The notes under the pieces: generated by a model
The model's input: only the letters and a program-made list of their open reading frames with translations
Told to the model about the DNA's origin: nothing
Databases searched by the model: none
Made by a program: the position numbers and the translations under genes
Part shown: positions 53,882 through 64,000 of the stretch, in pieces
How the letters are laid out: the number at the start of each line of letters is the position of its first letter
How positions within the stretch are numbered: position 1 is the stretch's first letter
DNA from: Methyloversatilis universalis FAM5
GTDB taxonomy: Bacteria; Pseudomonadota; Gammaproteobacteria; Burkholderiales; Rhodocyclaceae
Direction of reading: 5' to 3'
NCBI RefSeq assembly: GCF_000214035.2
Contig: NZ_AFHG01000030.1
Span: 124,001-188,000 of the forward strand
DNA: 64,000 bases

Positions 53882-53983
53882 GTCCGCAGGCACGGGATCG
53901 AATGCATGGCGTGCCGTGTCGGAAGCTGCGGTGCATCAGAAAATCCAGTACAGTTAAATTTCAAATAAACAAGAGGTGTTCCC

Positions 53984-54223
53984 ATGAGCAACAAAGGGCA
54001 AATGCTACAAGACCCCTTCCTCAACACCCTGCGCCGGGAACACGTTCCGGTCGCCATTTACCTCGTCAACGGCATCAAGCTCCAGGGCCAGATCGAATCG
54101 TTCGACCAGTACGTCGTGCTGCTGAAGAACACCGTGACCCAGATGGTGTACAAGCACGCCATCTCGACCGTTGTGCCGGCACGTCCGGTCAACATCCAGC
54201 ACGAGCAGGGCGAGGGCAGTTGA
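53984..54223 (+). CDS. hfq: RNA chaperone Hfq
   Basis: 79 aa. Sm-like hexamer matching small RNAs to mRNAs. Sm1 ([40 protein letters not shown]) and Sm2 ([15 protein letters not shown]) are intact, including Gln8, Phe39-equivalent and the KHAIST site. ATG 53984 follows AAGAGGTG. Confidence 0.99.
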   Translation: MSNKGQMLQDPFLNTLRREHVPVAIYLVNGIKLQGQIESFDQYVVLLKNTVTQMVYKHAISTVVPARPVNIQHEQGEGS

Positions 54224-54259
54224 GCCTGCGCCGGTCTTCCGTCATGAAAGCCCCCGCGG

Positions 54260-55525
54260 ATGTTTGATCGTCCGTCGGGGGGTGAGCGCGCGGTCATCGT
54301 CCAGCTCGATCTGGGGGCGGGCGACTACGAAAATCGTCTCGACGAATTCACGCTGCTGGTGCGCAGTGCCGGTGCCGAACCGGTCGCGCGGGTCGGCGGT
54401 CGTCGTCAGTCGCCGGATCCGGCCACCTTTGCCGGCAAGGGCAAGGTGGCTGAAATCCTCGATCTGGCCAACGCCGGCGAGGCGGACATCGTGCTGTTCA
54501 ATCACGAACTGTCGCCTGCGCAGCAGCGCAATCTCGAGCGCGCGCTGCAGCGCAGGGTGATCGACCGCAATGCGCTCATCCTCGACATCTTCGCGCTGAG
54601 AGCGCGCAGCCATGAGGGCAAGCTGCAGGTCGAACTGGCCCAGCTCGAACATCTGTCCACGCGGCTGGTGCGCGGCTGGACTCACCTTGAGCGGCAGAAG
54701 GGCGGCATCGGTCTGCGCGGTCCGGGTGAAACCCAGCTCGAAACCGACCGCCGGCTGCTCGGCGTGCGGGTGAAGGCGCTCAAGGAACGTCTGGCCAAGG
54801 TGGAACGTCAGCGCGGCGTGCGTCGCAAGTCGCGCGAACGGCGTGCCACGCCGGTGGTGGCGCTGGTGGGCTATACCAACGCCGGCAAATCCACGCTGTT
54901 CAACGCGCTGACCAAGGCCGGCACCTATGCCGCCGACCAGCTGTTCGCGACGCTCGACACCACGTCACGCCAGCTCTACCTGGGCGAGTTCGGTCAGGTT
55001 GTGCTGTCGGACACCGTGGGTTTCATCCGCGATCTGCCTCACACGCTGGTGGCCGCCTTCCACGCCACGCTCGAAGAAACCGCAGGCGCCGATCTGCTGC
55101 TGCACGTGATCGATGCTTCGGCGCCCGACCGCGATGCCCAGATCGAGGCGGTGGATCGCGTGCTGGCGGAAGTCGGTGCCGACGCGGTGCCGCAGATCCG
55201 CGTGCTGAACAAGATAGATCTGATGCCGGCGCTGGCGCCCGGGGCCGACGCGGGGGGCTGTGATACGATCCAGACCGTTCGCGTAAGTGCCCGTACCGGC
55301 GCCGGTCTGGCCGAACTGCGTGCGGCGGTTGCGCAGCGGCTGGCGGACGAAAAGGCCGCCGCCGCGCTGCGCAGGCCGCCGAATGACGATCCGCGCGGCC
55401 TGGAGCTGGAACCCTCGGCCGGCAGCGCACTCAGAGCCATCGCGGCACCGGAGGCGGACAACGCCGGTGCATCCGGCGCCGACGAGGCGCCGTACGATCC
55501 TTCCATCCTTACCTATCCAGTCTGA
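54260..55525 (+). CDS. hflX: GTPase HflX
   Basis: 421 aa. Ribosome-splitting GTPase. N-terminal HflX domain (ILDIFALRARSHEGKLQVELAQLEH), GGIGLRGPGETQLETDRR linker, then G1 GYTNAGKSTLFNAL, G3 DTVGFIRDLPH and G4 NKIDLMP. 36 bp after hfq. Followed closely by hflK. Confidence 0.98.
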   Translation: MFDRPSGGERAVIVQLDLGAGDYENRLDEFTLLVRSAGAEPVARVGGRRQSPDPATFAGKGKVAEILDLANAGEADIVLFNHELSPAQQRNLERALQRRVIDRNALILDIFALRARSHEGKLQVELAQLEHLSTRLVRGWTHLERQKGGIGLRGPGETQLETDRRLLGVRVKALKERLAKVERQRGVRRKSRERRATPVVALVGYTNAGKSTLFNALTKAGTYAADQLFATLDTTSRQLYLGEFGQVVLSDTVGFIRDLPHTLVAAFHATLEETAGADLLLHVIDASAPDRDAQIEAVDRVLAEVGADAVPQIRVLNKIDLMPALAPGADAGGCDTIQTVRVSARTGAGLAELRAAVAQRLADEKAAAALRRPPNDDPRGLELEPSAGSALRAIAAPEADNAGASGADEAPYDPSILTYPV

Positions 55526-55545
55526 ACGTGCTCAATGCGATCTTG

Positions 55546-56757
55546 ATGTCGCTGAACGATCCCCGCTGGGGCAATCAGGGCGGCAACGGCAACAAGGGCG
55601 GTAACCAGGGACCGCCCGATCTCGAAGATCTCTGGCGTGATTTCAACCGTCGGCTGTCCGCGCTGTTCGGCGGCAAGTCGTCCGGTGACGGCGGTGGTGA
55701 CAGCCGTCCGCCGGTCGGCGCTCGCCAGTTCGGCGGTGGCATCGGCGTCATTCTCGGTCTGGTACTCATCGTCTGGCTGGCCAGCGGTCTGTACATCGTG
55801 GACGCCAGTCAACGCGGCGTGGTGCTGCGCTTCGGCAAGCTGCACGAAACCACCGAGCCCGGCCTGCAATGGCGACTGCCGTATCCGATCGATTCGCACG
55901 AACTGGTCAATCTGACCGGCGTGCGCACGGTCGAGGTGGGCTATCGCGGCAGCGAGCGCAACAAGGTGCTGAACGAAGCGCTGATGCTCACCGATGACGA
56001 GAACATCATCAACATCCAGTTCGCGGTGCAGTACATCCTGCGCGATCCGGTGGCCTATCTGTTCCAGAACCGGCTGCCGGAAGAAACCGTGGTGCATGCG
56101 GCGGAAACCGCGATGCGCGAGGTGGTCGGCAAGAGCAAGATGGACTTCGTGCTTTACGAAGGCCGCGAGCAGATCGCGGTCGATGCGCAGCGCATCATGC
56201 AGCAGATCCTCGACCGCTATCAGACCGGCATACAGATCAGCAAGCTGGTGCTGCAGAACGCTCAGCCGCCGGAACAGGTGCAGGCCGCCTTCGACGACGC
56301 GGTGAAGGCGGGCCAGGATTTGGAGCGCCAGAAGAACGAAGGCGAGGCGTACAAGAACGATGTGCTGCCCAAGGCCCAGGGTACGGCTTCTCGCCTGCTC
56401 GAAGAGGCGAACGGCTACAAGCAGCGCATCATCGCCAGCGCGGAAGGTGATGCCAGCCGCTTCAAGCAGGTCCTGAACGAGTACGTGAAGGCGCCGGAAG
56501 TGACGCGTCAGCGCATGTACATCGACACCATGCAGCAGATCCTGACCAACACCAGCAAGGTGATGGTCGATACCAAGGGGAGCGGCAACCTGCTTTATCT
56601 GCCTCTGGACAAGCTGATGCAGCACGCGGGCGGGCAGGCGGATGGCTCCGCCGCGCGCCCGGCCGAGCCGGTCACGCTGCCGCCGCTGAACGAAGCGCCG
56701 GTGTCCGATACGCGCAGCCGTGACGGTCTGCGCTCGCGCGATCGGGGAGAACGTTGA
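55546..56757 (+). CDS. hflK: HflK, membrane protease modulator
   Basis: 403 aa. SPFH-domain partner of HflC that cages FtsH. A Gly/Asn-rich N-terminus (DPRWGNQGGNGNKGGNQG) is followed by a membrane helix (GVILGLVLIVWLASGLYIV) and SPFH with FRFGKLHETTEPGLQWRLPYPI-type start (VVLRFGKLHE). ATG 55546 gives the typical MSLNDPRWG; a GTG six codons earlier (55528) is also open. Confidence 0.95.
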   Translation: MSLNDPRWGNQGGNGNKGGNQGPPDLEDLWRDFNRRLSALFGGKSSGDGGGDSRPPVGARQFGGGIGVILGLVLIVWLASGLYIVDASQRGVVLRFGKLHETTEPGLQWRLPYPIDSHELVNLTGVRTVEVGYRGSERNKVLNEALMLTDDENIINIQFAVQYILRDPVAYLFQNRLPEETVVHAAETAMREVVGKSKMDFVLYEGREQIAVDAQRIMQQILDRYQTGIQISKLVLQNAQPPEQVQAAFDDAVKAGQDLERQKNEGEAYKNDVLPKAQGTASRLLEEANGYKQRIIASAEGDASRFKQVLNEYVKAPEVTRQRMYIDTMQQILTNTSKVMVDTKGSGNLLYLPLDKLMQHAGGQADGSAARPAEPVTLPPLNEAPVSDTRSRDGLRSRDRGER

Positions 56758-57638
56758 TGAAGGAAAAGCTTCCGCTGATTCTGGGCGGCCTGATTCTGGC
56801 CGCGATCCTGGCATCGACCTCGCTGTTCACGGTCGATCAGCGCCAGTACGCCATCGTTTTCCAGCTGGGTGAAGTGCGCAAGGTGATCGAGGAGCCGGGT
56901 CTGCACTTTAAGTGGCCGCTGGTGCAGAACGTGCGCATGTTCGACCGCCGCATCCTGACGCTGGACAGTGCCGATCCCGAGCGCTTCATCACGTCGGAAA
57001 AGAAGAACGTGCTGGTCGACCTGTTCGTGAAGTGGCGCATCACCGACGTGAAGCAGTACTACGTGTCGGTGGGCGGCAACGAACGTCTCGCCGAAACCCG
57101 TCTGCTGCAGACGGTGAACGCCGGCCTGCGCGAGGAATTCGGTCGCCGCACCGTGCATGAGGTGGTGTCCGGCGAGCGCGACAAGATCATGGAAGACATG
57201 CGCAGTAAGGCCAATGTCGATGCGGTCAAGATCGGGGTCGAGATCGTTGACGTCCGTCTGAAGCGGGTCGATCTGCCGAGCGAGGTGTCGGAATCGGTGT
57301 ATCGCCGCATGGAAGCCGAGCGCAAGCGGGTGGCCAACGAACTGCGTTCGCTGGGTGCCGCCGAGGCTGAGAAGATTCGTGCCGACGCCGACCGTCAGCG
57401 CGAGGTCATCGTGGCCGAAGCCTATCGCGAAGCGCAGAAGATCAAGGGTGAGGGGGACGGCCGTGCAGCCGCCATCTACGCGGATGCCTTTGGCGCCAAC
57501 CCGGAGTTCTACGCCTTCTACCGCAGCATGGACGCTTACCAGAAAAGCTTCCGCAACAAGGGTGACGTGCTGGTGCTGGAGCCGAATGCCGACTTCTTCC
57601 GCTACATGAAGGGCGGGCCGCGACCGGCCGCCAAGTAA
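56757..57638 (+). CDS. hflC: HflC, membrane protease modulator
   Basis: 293 aa. SPFH protein with an N-terminal helix (LPLILGGLILAAILASTSLFTV), then VDQRQYAIVFQLGEVRKVIEEPGLHFKWP, and coiled-coil AEAEKIRADADRQREVIVAEAYREAQKIKGEGDGRAAAIYA. ATG 56757 overlaps the hflK stop (TGATG) with GGGGAG upstream. Partners with HflK around FtsH. Confidence 0.97.
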   Translation: MKEKLPLILGGLILAAILASTSLFTVDQRQYAIVFQLGEVRKVIEEPGLHFKWPLVQNVRMFDRRILTLDSADPERFITSEKKNVLVDLFVKWRITDVKQYYVSVGGNERLAETRLLQTVNAGLREEFGRRTVHEVVSGERDKIMEDMRSKANVDAVKIGVEIVDVRLKRVDLPSEVSESVYRRMEAERKRVANELRSLGAAEAEKIRADADRQREVIVAEAYREAQKIKGEGDGRAAAIYADAFGANPEFYAFYRSMDAYQKSFRNKGDVLVLEPNADFFRYMKGGPRPAAK

Positions 57639-57710
57639 GTCATCGGGGCACGGCCCGCGGACGTGCGGTATAGTCCACGGGTTGTTCCTTCGGGAACCGT
57701 ATTGAAGGCA

Positions 57711-57739
57711 ACAGCCCGCTCTGCGGGCTGTGCTTTTTT
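57711..57739 (+). terminator. Rho-independent terminator/attenuator before the DUF2065-hisZ-purA genes
   Basis: Stem ACAGCCCGC/GCGGGCTGT around TCT, followed by GC and six T residues. It ends 4 bp before the DUF2065 ATG. A second small hairpin with a UUCG loop (GTTCC/GGAAC, 57684-57697) lies just upstream. It either ends hflKC transcripts or attenuates the genes that follow. Confidence 0.85.
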
Positions 57740-57743
57740 GTTG

Positions 57744-57928
57744 ATGGAATCGATACTGCTCGTAGCGGTGGGGCTCATGCTCGTGATCGAGGGTGTGCTC
57801 CCCTTCGTCGCGCCCAGACTGTGGCGCGACACCTTCCGGCGGGCGACCGAACTGGCCGATGGCCAGCTGCGTTTCGTCGGCCTCACTTCAATGATCATCG
57901 GTATCGCGCTGATCGCGCTGTTCAAGTA

Positions 57929-57929
<1 letters not shown>
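57744..57929 (+). CDS. yjeT: DUF2065 small membrane protein (YjeT-like)
   Basis: 61 aa with two hydrophobic helices ([21 protein letters not shown] and [16 protein letters not shown]), the DUF2065 pattern (YjeT). Found between hflC and hisZ in many proteobacteria. ATG 57744. Its stop overlaps hisZ (TAATG), so coupled. Confidence 0.92.
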
Positions 57930-60408
<2,479 letters not shown>

Positions 60409-60427
60409 GCGTTGCGCTTCACACGCA

Positions 60428-60460
60428 CCGCGCGTCCCGAAAGGGGCGCGCGGTTTTATT
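60428..60460 (+). terminator. Terminator of purA
   Basis: 11-bp stem CCGCGCGTCCC/GGGGCGCGCGG (one G-T pair) with GAAA loop, followed by TTTTATT. Clear Rho-independent terminator of the DUF2065-hisZ-purA transcript. Confidence 0.9.
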
Positions 60461-60487
60461 CTTTGTTCTGGCGGCAGCAGAAAACAA

Positions 60488-60513
60488 AAAAGCCGACATT
60501 TCTGTCGGCTTTT
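60488..60513 (-). terminator. Terminator of tRNA-Leu
   Basis: 11-bp stem AAAGCCGACA-type/TGTCGGCTTT with TTTC loop. A-rich on the plus side, so it reads as a T tract downstream of the minus-strand tRNA-Leu. It can also back up purA. Confidence 0.88.
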
Positions 60514-60526
60514 CTGCTGGCTTGTT

Positions 60527-60611
60527 TGGTGCCCAGGAGAGGACTCGAACCTCCACACCTTGCGGCACTAGTACCTGAAACTAGCGCGTCTACCAATTTC
60601 GCCACCTGGGC
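60527..60611 (-). tRNA. tRNA-Leu (CAG)
   Basis: 85 nt with encoded CCA. Acceptor GCCCAGG/CCTGGGC, discriminator A. The D arm GTGGCGAAATTGGTAGACGC is leucine-type. The anticodon stem CTAGT/ACTAG holds loop TTCAGGT with anticodon CAG. It has a long variable arm and a TTCGAGT T loop. Confidence 0.97.
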
Positions 60612-60668
60612 TAGAGGCTGCGCATTTTATACTAGGCTCTACGATTGTCAAGAGAAAACGAGAAAAAA

Positions 60669-63482
60669 GTGAAACTGAGCAAGATTCGCCGTGCGGATCC
60701 CTTCTTCGAGCGTGAAACCGCGCGTTATGAAAACCCGCTGCCGAGCCGCGAGTACATCGTGCAAGTGCTTGAACAGGCAGCGGTTCCGATGACCGCGGAC
60801 GAGCTGGTTCATGCGCTCGACATCGAGCCGCACGAGCGCGACTACTTCGTGCGTCGTCTGGGTGCCATGGAGCGCGAAGCGCAGCTGATGCGCAACCGGC
60901 GCGACGCCTACATCATTCCCGACAAGGCCGACCTGATCGCCGGCCGGGTAGATGGTCATCCGGACGGCTTCGGCTTCGTCATCGTCGGTGATGACAGGAC
61001 GCCGCCCGGCGCCAAGGCCGACCGCAAGGACATCTTCCTGAGCGCGCAGGAAATGCGCAGCGTGATGCACGGCGACCGCGTGCTGGTGCGCATCAGCGGT
61101 ACAGACCGCCGCGGCCGGCCGGAGGGCAAGGTGGTGGAGGTGACCGAGCGCGCCAACACCCGGCTGATCGCGCGTGTGCTCGAGGAGCACGGCGTGCAGT
61201 TCTGCATCGCCGAGAACCGCCGCATCCGCCAGCAGATCGTGCTGGCCGCACCCGAGAAGGGGAAGCGGGCGCCCAAGGCGACCGCCGGTGCGGTGGTCGA
61301 GGTCGAACTGATCGAACAGCCGACCCGCTACACGCCGCCGATCGGTCGCGTGGTCGAGGTGCTGGGCAATTACGGCGACTCCGGCATGGAGATCGAGATC
61401 GCGCTGCGCAAGCACGACATGCCGCACGAGTTCTCGTCGAAGGTCATGGCTGCCACCAAGCGCTTGCCGGACGAGGTGCGCGAAAAGGACCATGCCGGCC
61501 GCGTCGATCTGCGCGAACTGCCGCTGGTCACCATCGACGGCGAAACCGCGAAGGATTTCGACGACGCGGTGTATTGCGAGAAGCAGGGCAGGGGTTTCCG
61601 CCTGGTGGTGGCGATCGCTGATGTGAGCCATTACGTGAAGCCGGGCACCGCGCTGGATGACGAAGCTTTCGAGCGTGGTAACTCGGTGTATTTCCCGCGC
61701 CGGGTGATCCCGATGCTGCCGGAGAAGCTGTCCAACGGCCTGTGTTCGCTGAATCCGGAGGTCGACCGCCTGTGCATGGTGTGCGACATGGACGTGTCGG
61801 CGGCCGGCGTCATCCAGCGCTACCGTTTCTACGCTGCGGTGATGAATTCCAAGGCGCGTCTGACCTACACCGAAGTCGCGGCCGCGCTGTACGACAAGGA
61901 TGCTGATGCGCGCAAGCGGCTCAAGCCGCTGCTGCCGCGTCTGGAAGCGCTGGACGCGGTGTTCCGCGCCTTCGCGAAGGCGCGCGCCAAGCGTGGCGCG
62001 ATCGACTTCGAAACGGTCGAGACGCAGATGCTGTTCAACGACGCCGGCAAGATCGAGCGCATCGTCCCCTACGCGCGCAATGACGCGCACCGGCTGATCG
62101 AGGAATGCATGCTCGCGGCCAACGTGTGCGCCTCGCGCTTCCTGGAGGAGAACGACCAGCCCACGCTGTACCGGGTGCATGAAGGCCCGAGCGAGGACCG
62201 CCTGCAGAAGCTGCGTGCCTTCCTCGGCGAGTTCGGCTTCCAGCTCGGCGGTGGCGACAAGCCGCACGCCAAGGATTACGCCGAACTGCTGGAGCGCATC
62301 GGCGACCGGCCGGACCGTCAGCTGCTGCAGACAGTGATGCTGCGCTCGCTGCGCCAGGCCATCTACAGTCCGGACAACGTCGGCCACTTCGGTCTGGCCT
62401 ATGAGGCCTACACCCACTTCACGTCACCGATCCGTCGCTACCCCGATCTGCTGGTGCATCGCGCGATCAAGGCGGTGCTGGCGAAGAAGAAGTACGAGCC
62501 GGGTGACTGGTCGGATATCGGCCTGCACTGCTCGACCACCGAGCGGCGCGCAGACGAGGCCAGCCGCGACGTCACCAACTGGCTGAAGTGCTACTTCATG
62601 CAGGACCGCGTCGGCGAGGAATTCGAAGGCAGCGTGTCTGCGGTGGTGCCGTTCGGGCTGTTCGTGGCGCTCGATGACGTATTCATCGAAGGTCTGGTGC
62701 ACATTTCGGATCTGGGCGCTGACTACTTCCATCACGACGAAGGCAAGCACCGCCTGGTCGGCGAGCGCAGTGGCCGGATCTACCGGCTGGCCGACCGCAT
62801 CCGCATCCAGGTGGTGCGGGTCGATCTGGACAACACGCGCATCGACTTCCGTCTCGCCGGCGGTGGCGAACGCGATTTCGGCCGCATCCCGCAGGCTGCG
62901 CTGCTCAAGCCCAAGGCAGGGCCGACCGGGCCTGCGTCCCGCCGTCGGGTGACTGCGGATGCTGCACGCACACCGCCTTTCGAGGACAATGCGCGCCCCG
63001 CGAAAAAGCCGGTCGCGCCGGATCGGGCTGCATCCACCCCGGCCCGCAAGGCCGACCCGGCGGATGGCGGCGAGGCCGTATCGCGCAGCCGCGGTCCGGG
63101 CTCCGCAGGCAGGAGCGCGGGGAAAGCCGCGGCGCCCTCTCCGGTGAAGGCGAAGAAGGCGGCCGCGAAAAAGACCTCCTCGAAGAAGACCGCGGGCGCA
63201 AAGGGTACGGGCAAGAAGGGTCCGGCCAAGAGCGGCGTGGTAACGAGTGAAGTCGCGAAGAGTGTCGTCGGGAACAAGGGGGCTGCGAAGACCGCTCCGG
63301 ACAAGAAGGCGCCGGCCGAGAAAGCCGCGACCGTAAAGAATGCCGCGAAGAAAAGCGCGGCGGGCAAGAGCACAGGAAAGAAGACCTCAGTGAAGAAAGC
63401 GCCGGCGAAGAAGACGACCGCCAAACCGAGCCCCTCGCGCAGCGCAAAGGCCGCCGCTCCGAAGCGGAGAATCCGCGAATGA
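60669..63482 (+). CDS. rnr: Ribonuclease R
   Basis: 937 aa from GTG 60669 (a TTG at 60645 is also open). 3'-5' exoribonuclease for structured RNA and trans-translation. N-terminal HTH/cold-shock domains (ADPFFERETARYENPLPSREYI, GRVDGHPDGFGFVI). The RNB core has TIDGETAKDFDDAVYC and YTHFTSPIRRYPDLLVHRAIKA, then an S1 domain (FEGSVSAVVPFGLFVALDDVFIEGLVHISDL). Residues about 750-937 are an unusually long Lys/Ala-rich tail, which may bind RNA or ribosomes. Its stop overlaps rlmB (ATGA). Confidence 0.96.
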   Translation: MKLSKIRRADPFFERETARYENPLPSREYIVQVLEQAAVPMTADELVHALDIEPHERDYFVRRLGAMEREAQLMRNRRDAYIIPDKADLIAGRVDGHPDGFGFVIVGDDRTPPGAKADRKDIFLSAQEMRSVMHGDRVLVRISGTDRRGRPEGKVVEVTERANTRLIARVLEEHGVQFCIAENRRIRQQIVLAAPEKGKRAPKATAGAVVEVELIEQPTRYTPPIGRVVEVLGNYGDSGMEIEIALRKHDMPHEFSSKVMAATKRLPDEVREKDHAGRVDLRELPLVTIDGETAKDFDDAVYCEKQGRGFRLVVAIADVSHYVKPGTALDDEAFERGNSVYFPRRVIPMLPEKLSNGLCSLNPEVDRLCMVCDMDVSAAGVIQRYRFYAAVMNSKARLTYTEVAAALYDKDADARKRLKPLLPRLEALDAVFRAFAKARAKRGAIDFETVETQMLFNDAGKIERIVPYARNDAHRLIEECMLAANVCASRFLEENDQPTLYRVHEGPSEDRLQKLRAFLGEFGFQLGGGDKPHAKDYAELLERIGDRPDRQLLQTVMLRSLRQAIYSPDNVGHFGLAYEAYTHFTSPIRRYPDLLVHRAIKAVLAKKKYEPGDWSDIGLHCSTTERRADEASRDVTNWLKCYFMQDRVGEEFEGSVSAVVPFGLFVALDDVFIEGLVHISDLGADYFHHDEGKHRLVGERSGRIYRLADRIRIQVVRVDLDNTRIDFRLAGGGERDFGRIPQAALLKPKAGPTGPASRRRVTADAARTPPFEDNARPAKKPVAPDRAASTPARKADPADGGEAVSRSRGPGSAGRSAGKAAAPSPVKAKKAAAKKTSSKKTAGAKGTGKKGPAKSGVVTSEVAKSVVGNKGAAKTAPDKKAPAEKAATVKNAAKKSAAGKSTGKKTSVKKAPAKKTTAKPSPSRSAKAAAPKRRIRE

Positions 63483-64000
63483 GCGATACCCGCTACATCT
63501 TCGGTTTCCACGCGGTGACCGCCAAGGTGCGTCATGCGCCGGACGCGGTGAAGGAAGTGTTCATCTCCACCGCGCGTCAGGACGGCCGCATGCGTGACCT
63601 GATCCGCGCGGTCGAGGCAGCCGGTGTCAAATGGGTGCAGATGGAACCGGCCCGGCTCGACGGCCTGGCGGGCGGGGCCGCCCGTCACCAGGGCGTGGTC
63701 GCGCGCGTGCTGGCGCAGATTCCCTACCGTTCGCTGGATGACGTGCTGGACACGCTGTCCGAGCCGCCGCTGCTGCTGGTGCTCGACGGCATTCAGGATC
63801 CGCACAACCTCGGCGCCTGCCTGCGGGTGGCGGACGCCGCCGGCGCGCACGCAGTGGTGGCGCCGCGCGACCGCGCAGTCGGCCTGAATGCGACCGCGAT
63901 CAAGGTGGCCAGCGGTGCCGCCGACACCGTGCCTTACGTGACGGTGACCAATCTTGCGCGCAGCCTGCGCGAAATGAAGGAGCGCGACATCCTGACCATC
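63479..64000 (+). CDS. rlmB: 23S rRNA (guanosine2251-2'-O)-methyltransferase RlmB, N-terminal part
   Basis: 174 codons visible; the gene runs off the right edge. SpoU-family enzyme methylating G2251 of 23S rRNA. N-terminal L30e-like substrate domain (YIFGFHAVTAKVRHAPDAVKEVF), then PYRSLDDVLDTL. The knotted SAM domain starts LLLVLDGIQDPHNLGACLRVADAAGAHAVVAP, with NATAIKVASGAADTVPYV following. ATG overlaps the rnr stop by 4 bp, the common rnr-rlmB arrangement. Confidence 0.97.
   Translation, partial: MSDTRYIFGFHAVTAKVRHAPDAVKEVFISTARQDGRMRDLIRAVEAAGVKWVQMEPARLDGLAGGAARHQGVVARVLAQIPYRSLDDVLDTLSEPPLLLVLDGIQDPHNLGACLRVADAAGAHAVVAPRDRAVGLNATAIKVASGAADTVPYVTVTNLARSLREMKERDILTI

Overview
The window is 64 kb of GC-rich bacterial chromosome. 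Gene content and order point to a betaproteobacterium. The blocks ispG-hisS-yfgM-bamB-der-hfq-hflX-hflK-hflC-hisZ-purA and ndk-rlmN-pilW-rodZ are classic for that class, and a PEP-CTERM protein, a CioAB oxidase and class I fumarase fit the Rhodocyclales. A Methyloversatilis-like organism is my best guess, made from memory of gene content and not from a search.

Layout. 1-10.4 kb: the end of a GspE/PilB ATPase gene, an orphan FecR-domain protein, a MOSC protein, the SOS mutagenesis cassette lexA-imuA-imuB (minus strand, with a near-perfect LexA box), a PEP-CTERM protein, a peroxiredoxin, slyD, galE and three pseudopilin-like genes. 10.4-15.6 kb (minus): a DUF456 protein, a YbdK-type ligase and a CPA2-type antiporter in one tightly packed operon, then class I fumarase and a UPF0114 membrane protein. 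15.6-21.9 kb (plus): an acetate module with acs, a CBS-DUF294 signalling protein, and a DUF4212 plus sodium:solute symporter pair. The same direct repeat, GTAAG-N6-GTAAG, lies about 120-130 bp upstream of both acs and the symporter pair.

21.9-29.8 kb is an accessory island that reads visibly more AT-rich than its surroundings. Two truncated transposase genes meet head to head, followed by a four-gene Wadjet/MksBEF-like anti-plasmid operon (SMC ATPase, MksE-like, kleisin-like, TOPRIM nuclease) and then tRNA-Ser(GGA). The gene order is C-B-A-D rather than the textbook A-B-C-D. This is the main accessory system in the window.

29.9-38.6 kb: a lytic transglycosylase diverges from an eight-gene type II secretion/type IV pilus hybrid operon (gspG, gspF, gspE, PilM-, PilN-, PilO- and PilP-like genes, secretin). 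The secretin has a TPR lipoprotein N-terminus and a cohesin-like C-terminus. 38.6-44.7 kb: a small HTH regulator with a perfect 18-bp palindrome upstream, lysC, tRNA-Ser(GCT), tRNA-Arg(ACG), a small unknown gene, and cioAB with a GbsR/MarR-type regulator. 44.8-64 kb (plus): core housekeeping genes ending in rnr and a truncated rlmB, with tRNA-Leu(CAG) on the opposite strand.

Most operons are packed by 1-4 bp stop/start overlaps, which often decided the start codon. I saw no CRISPR array, rRNA operon, prophage or riboswitch.
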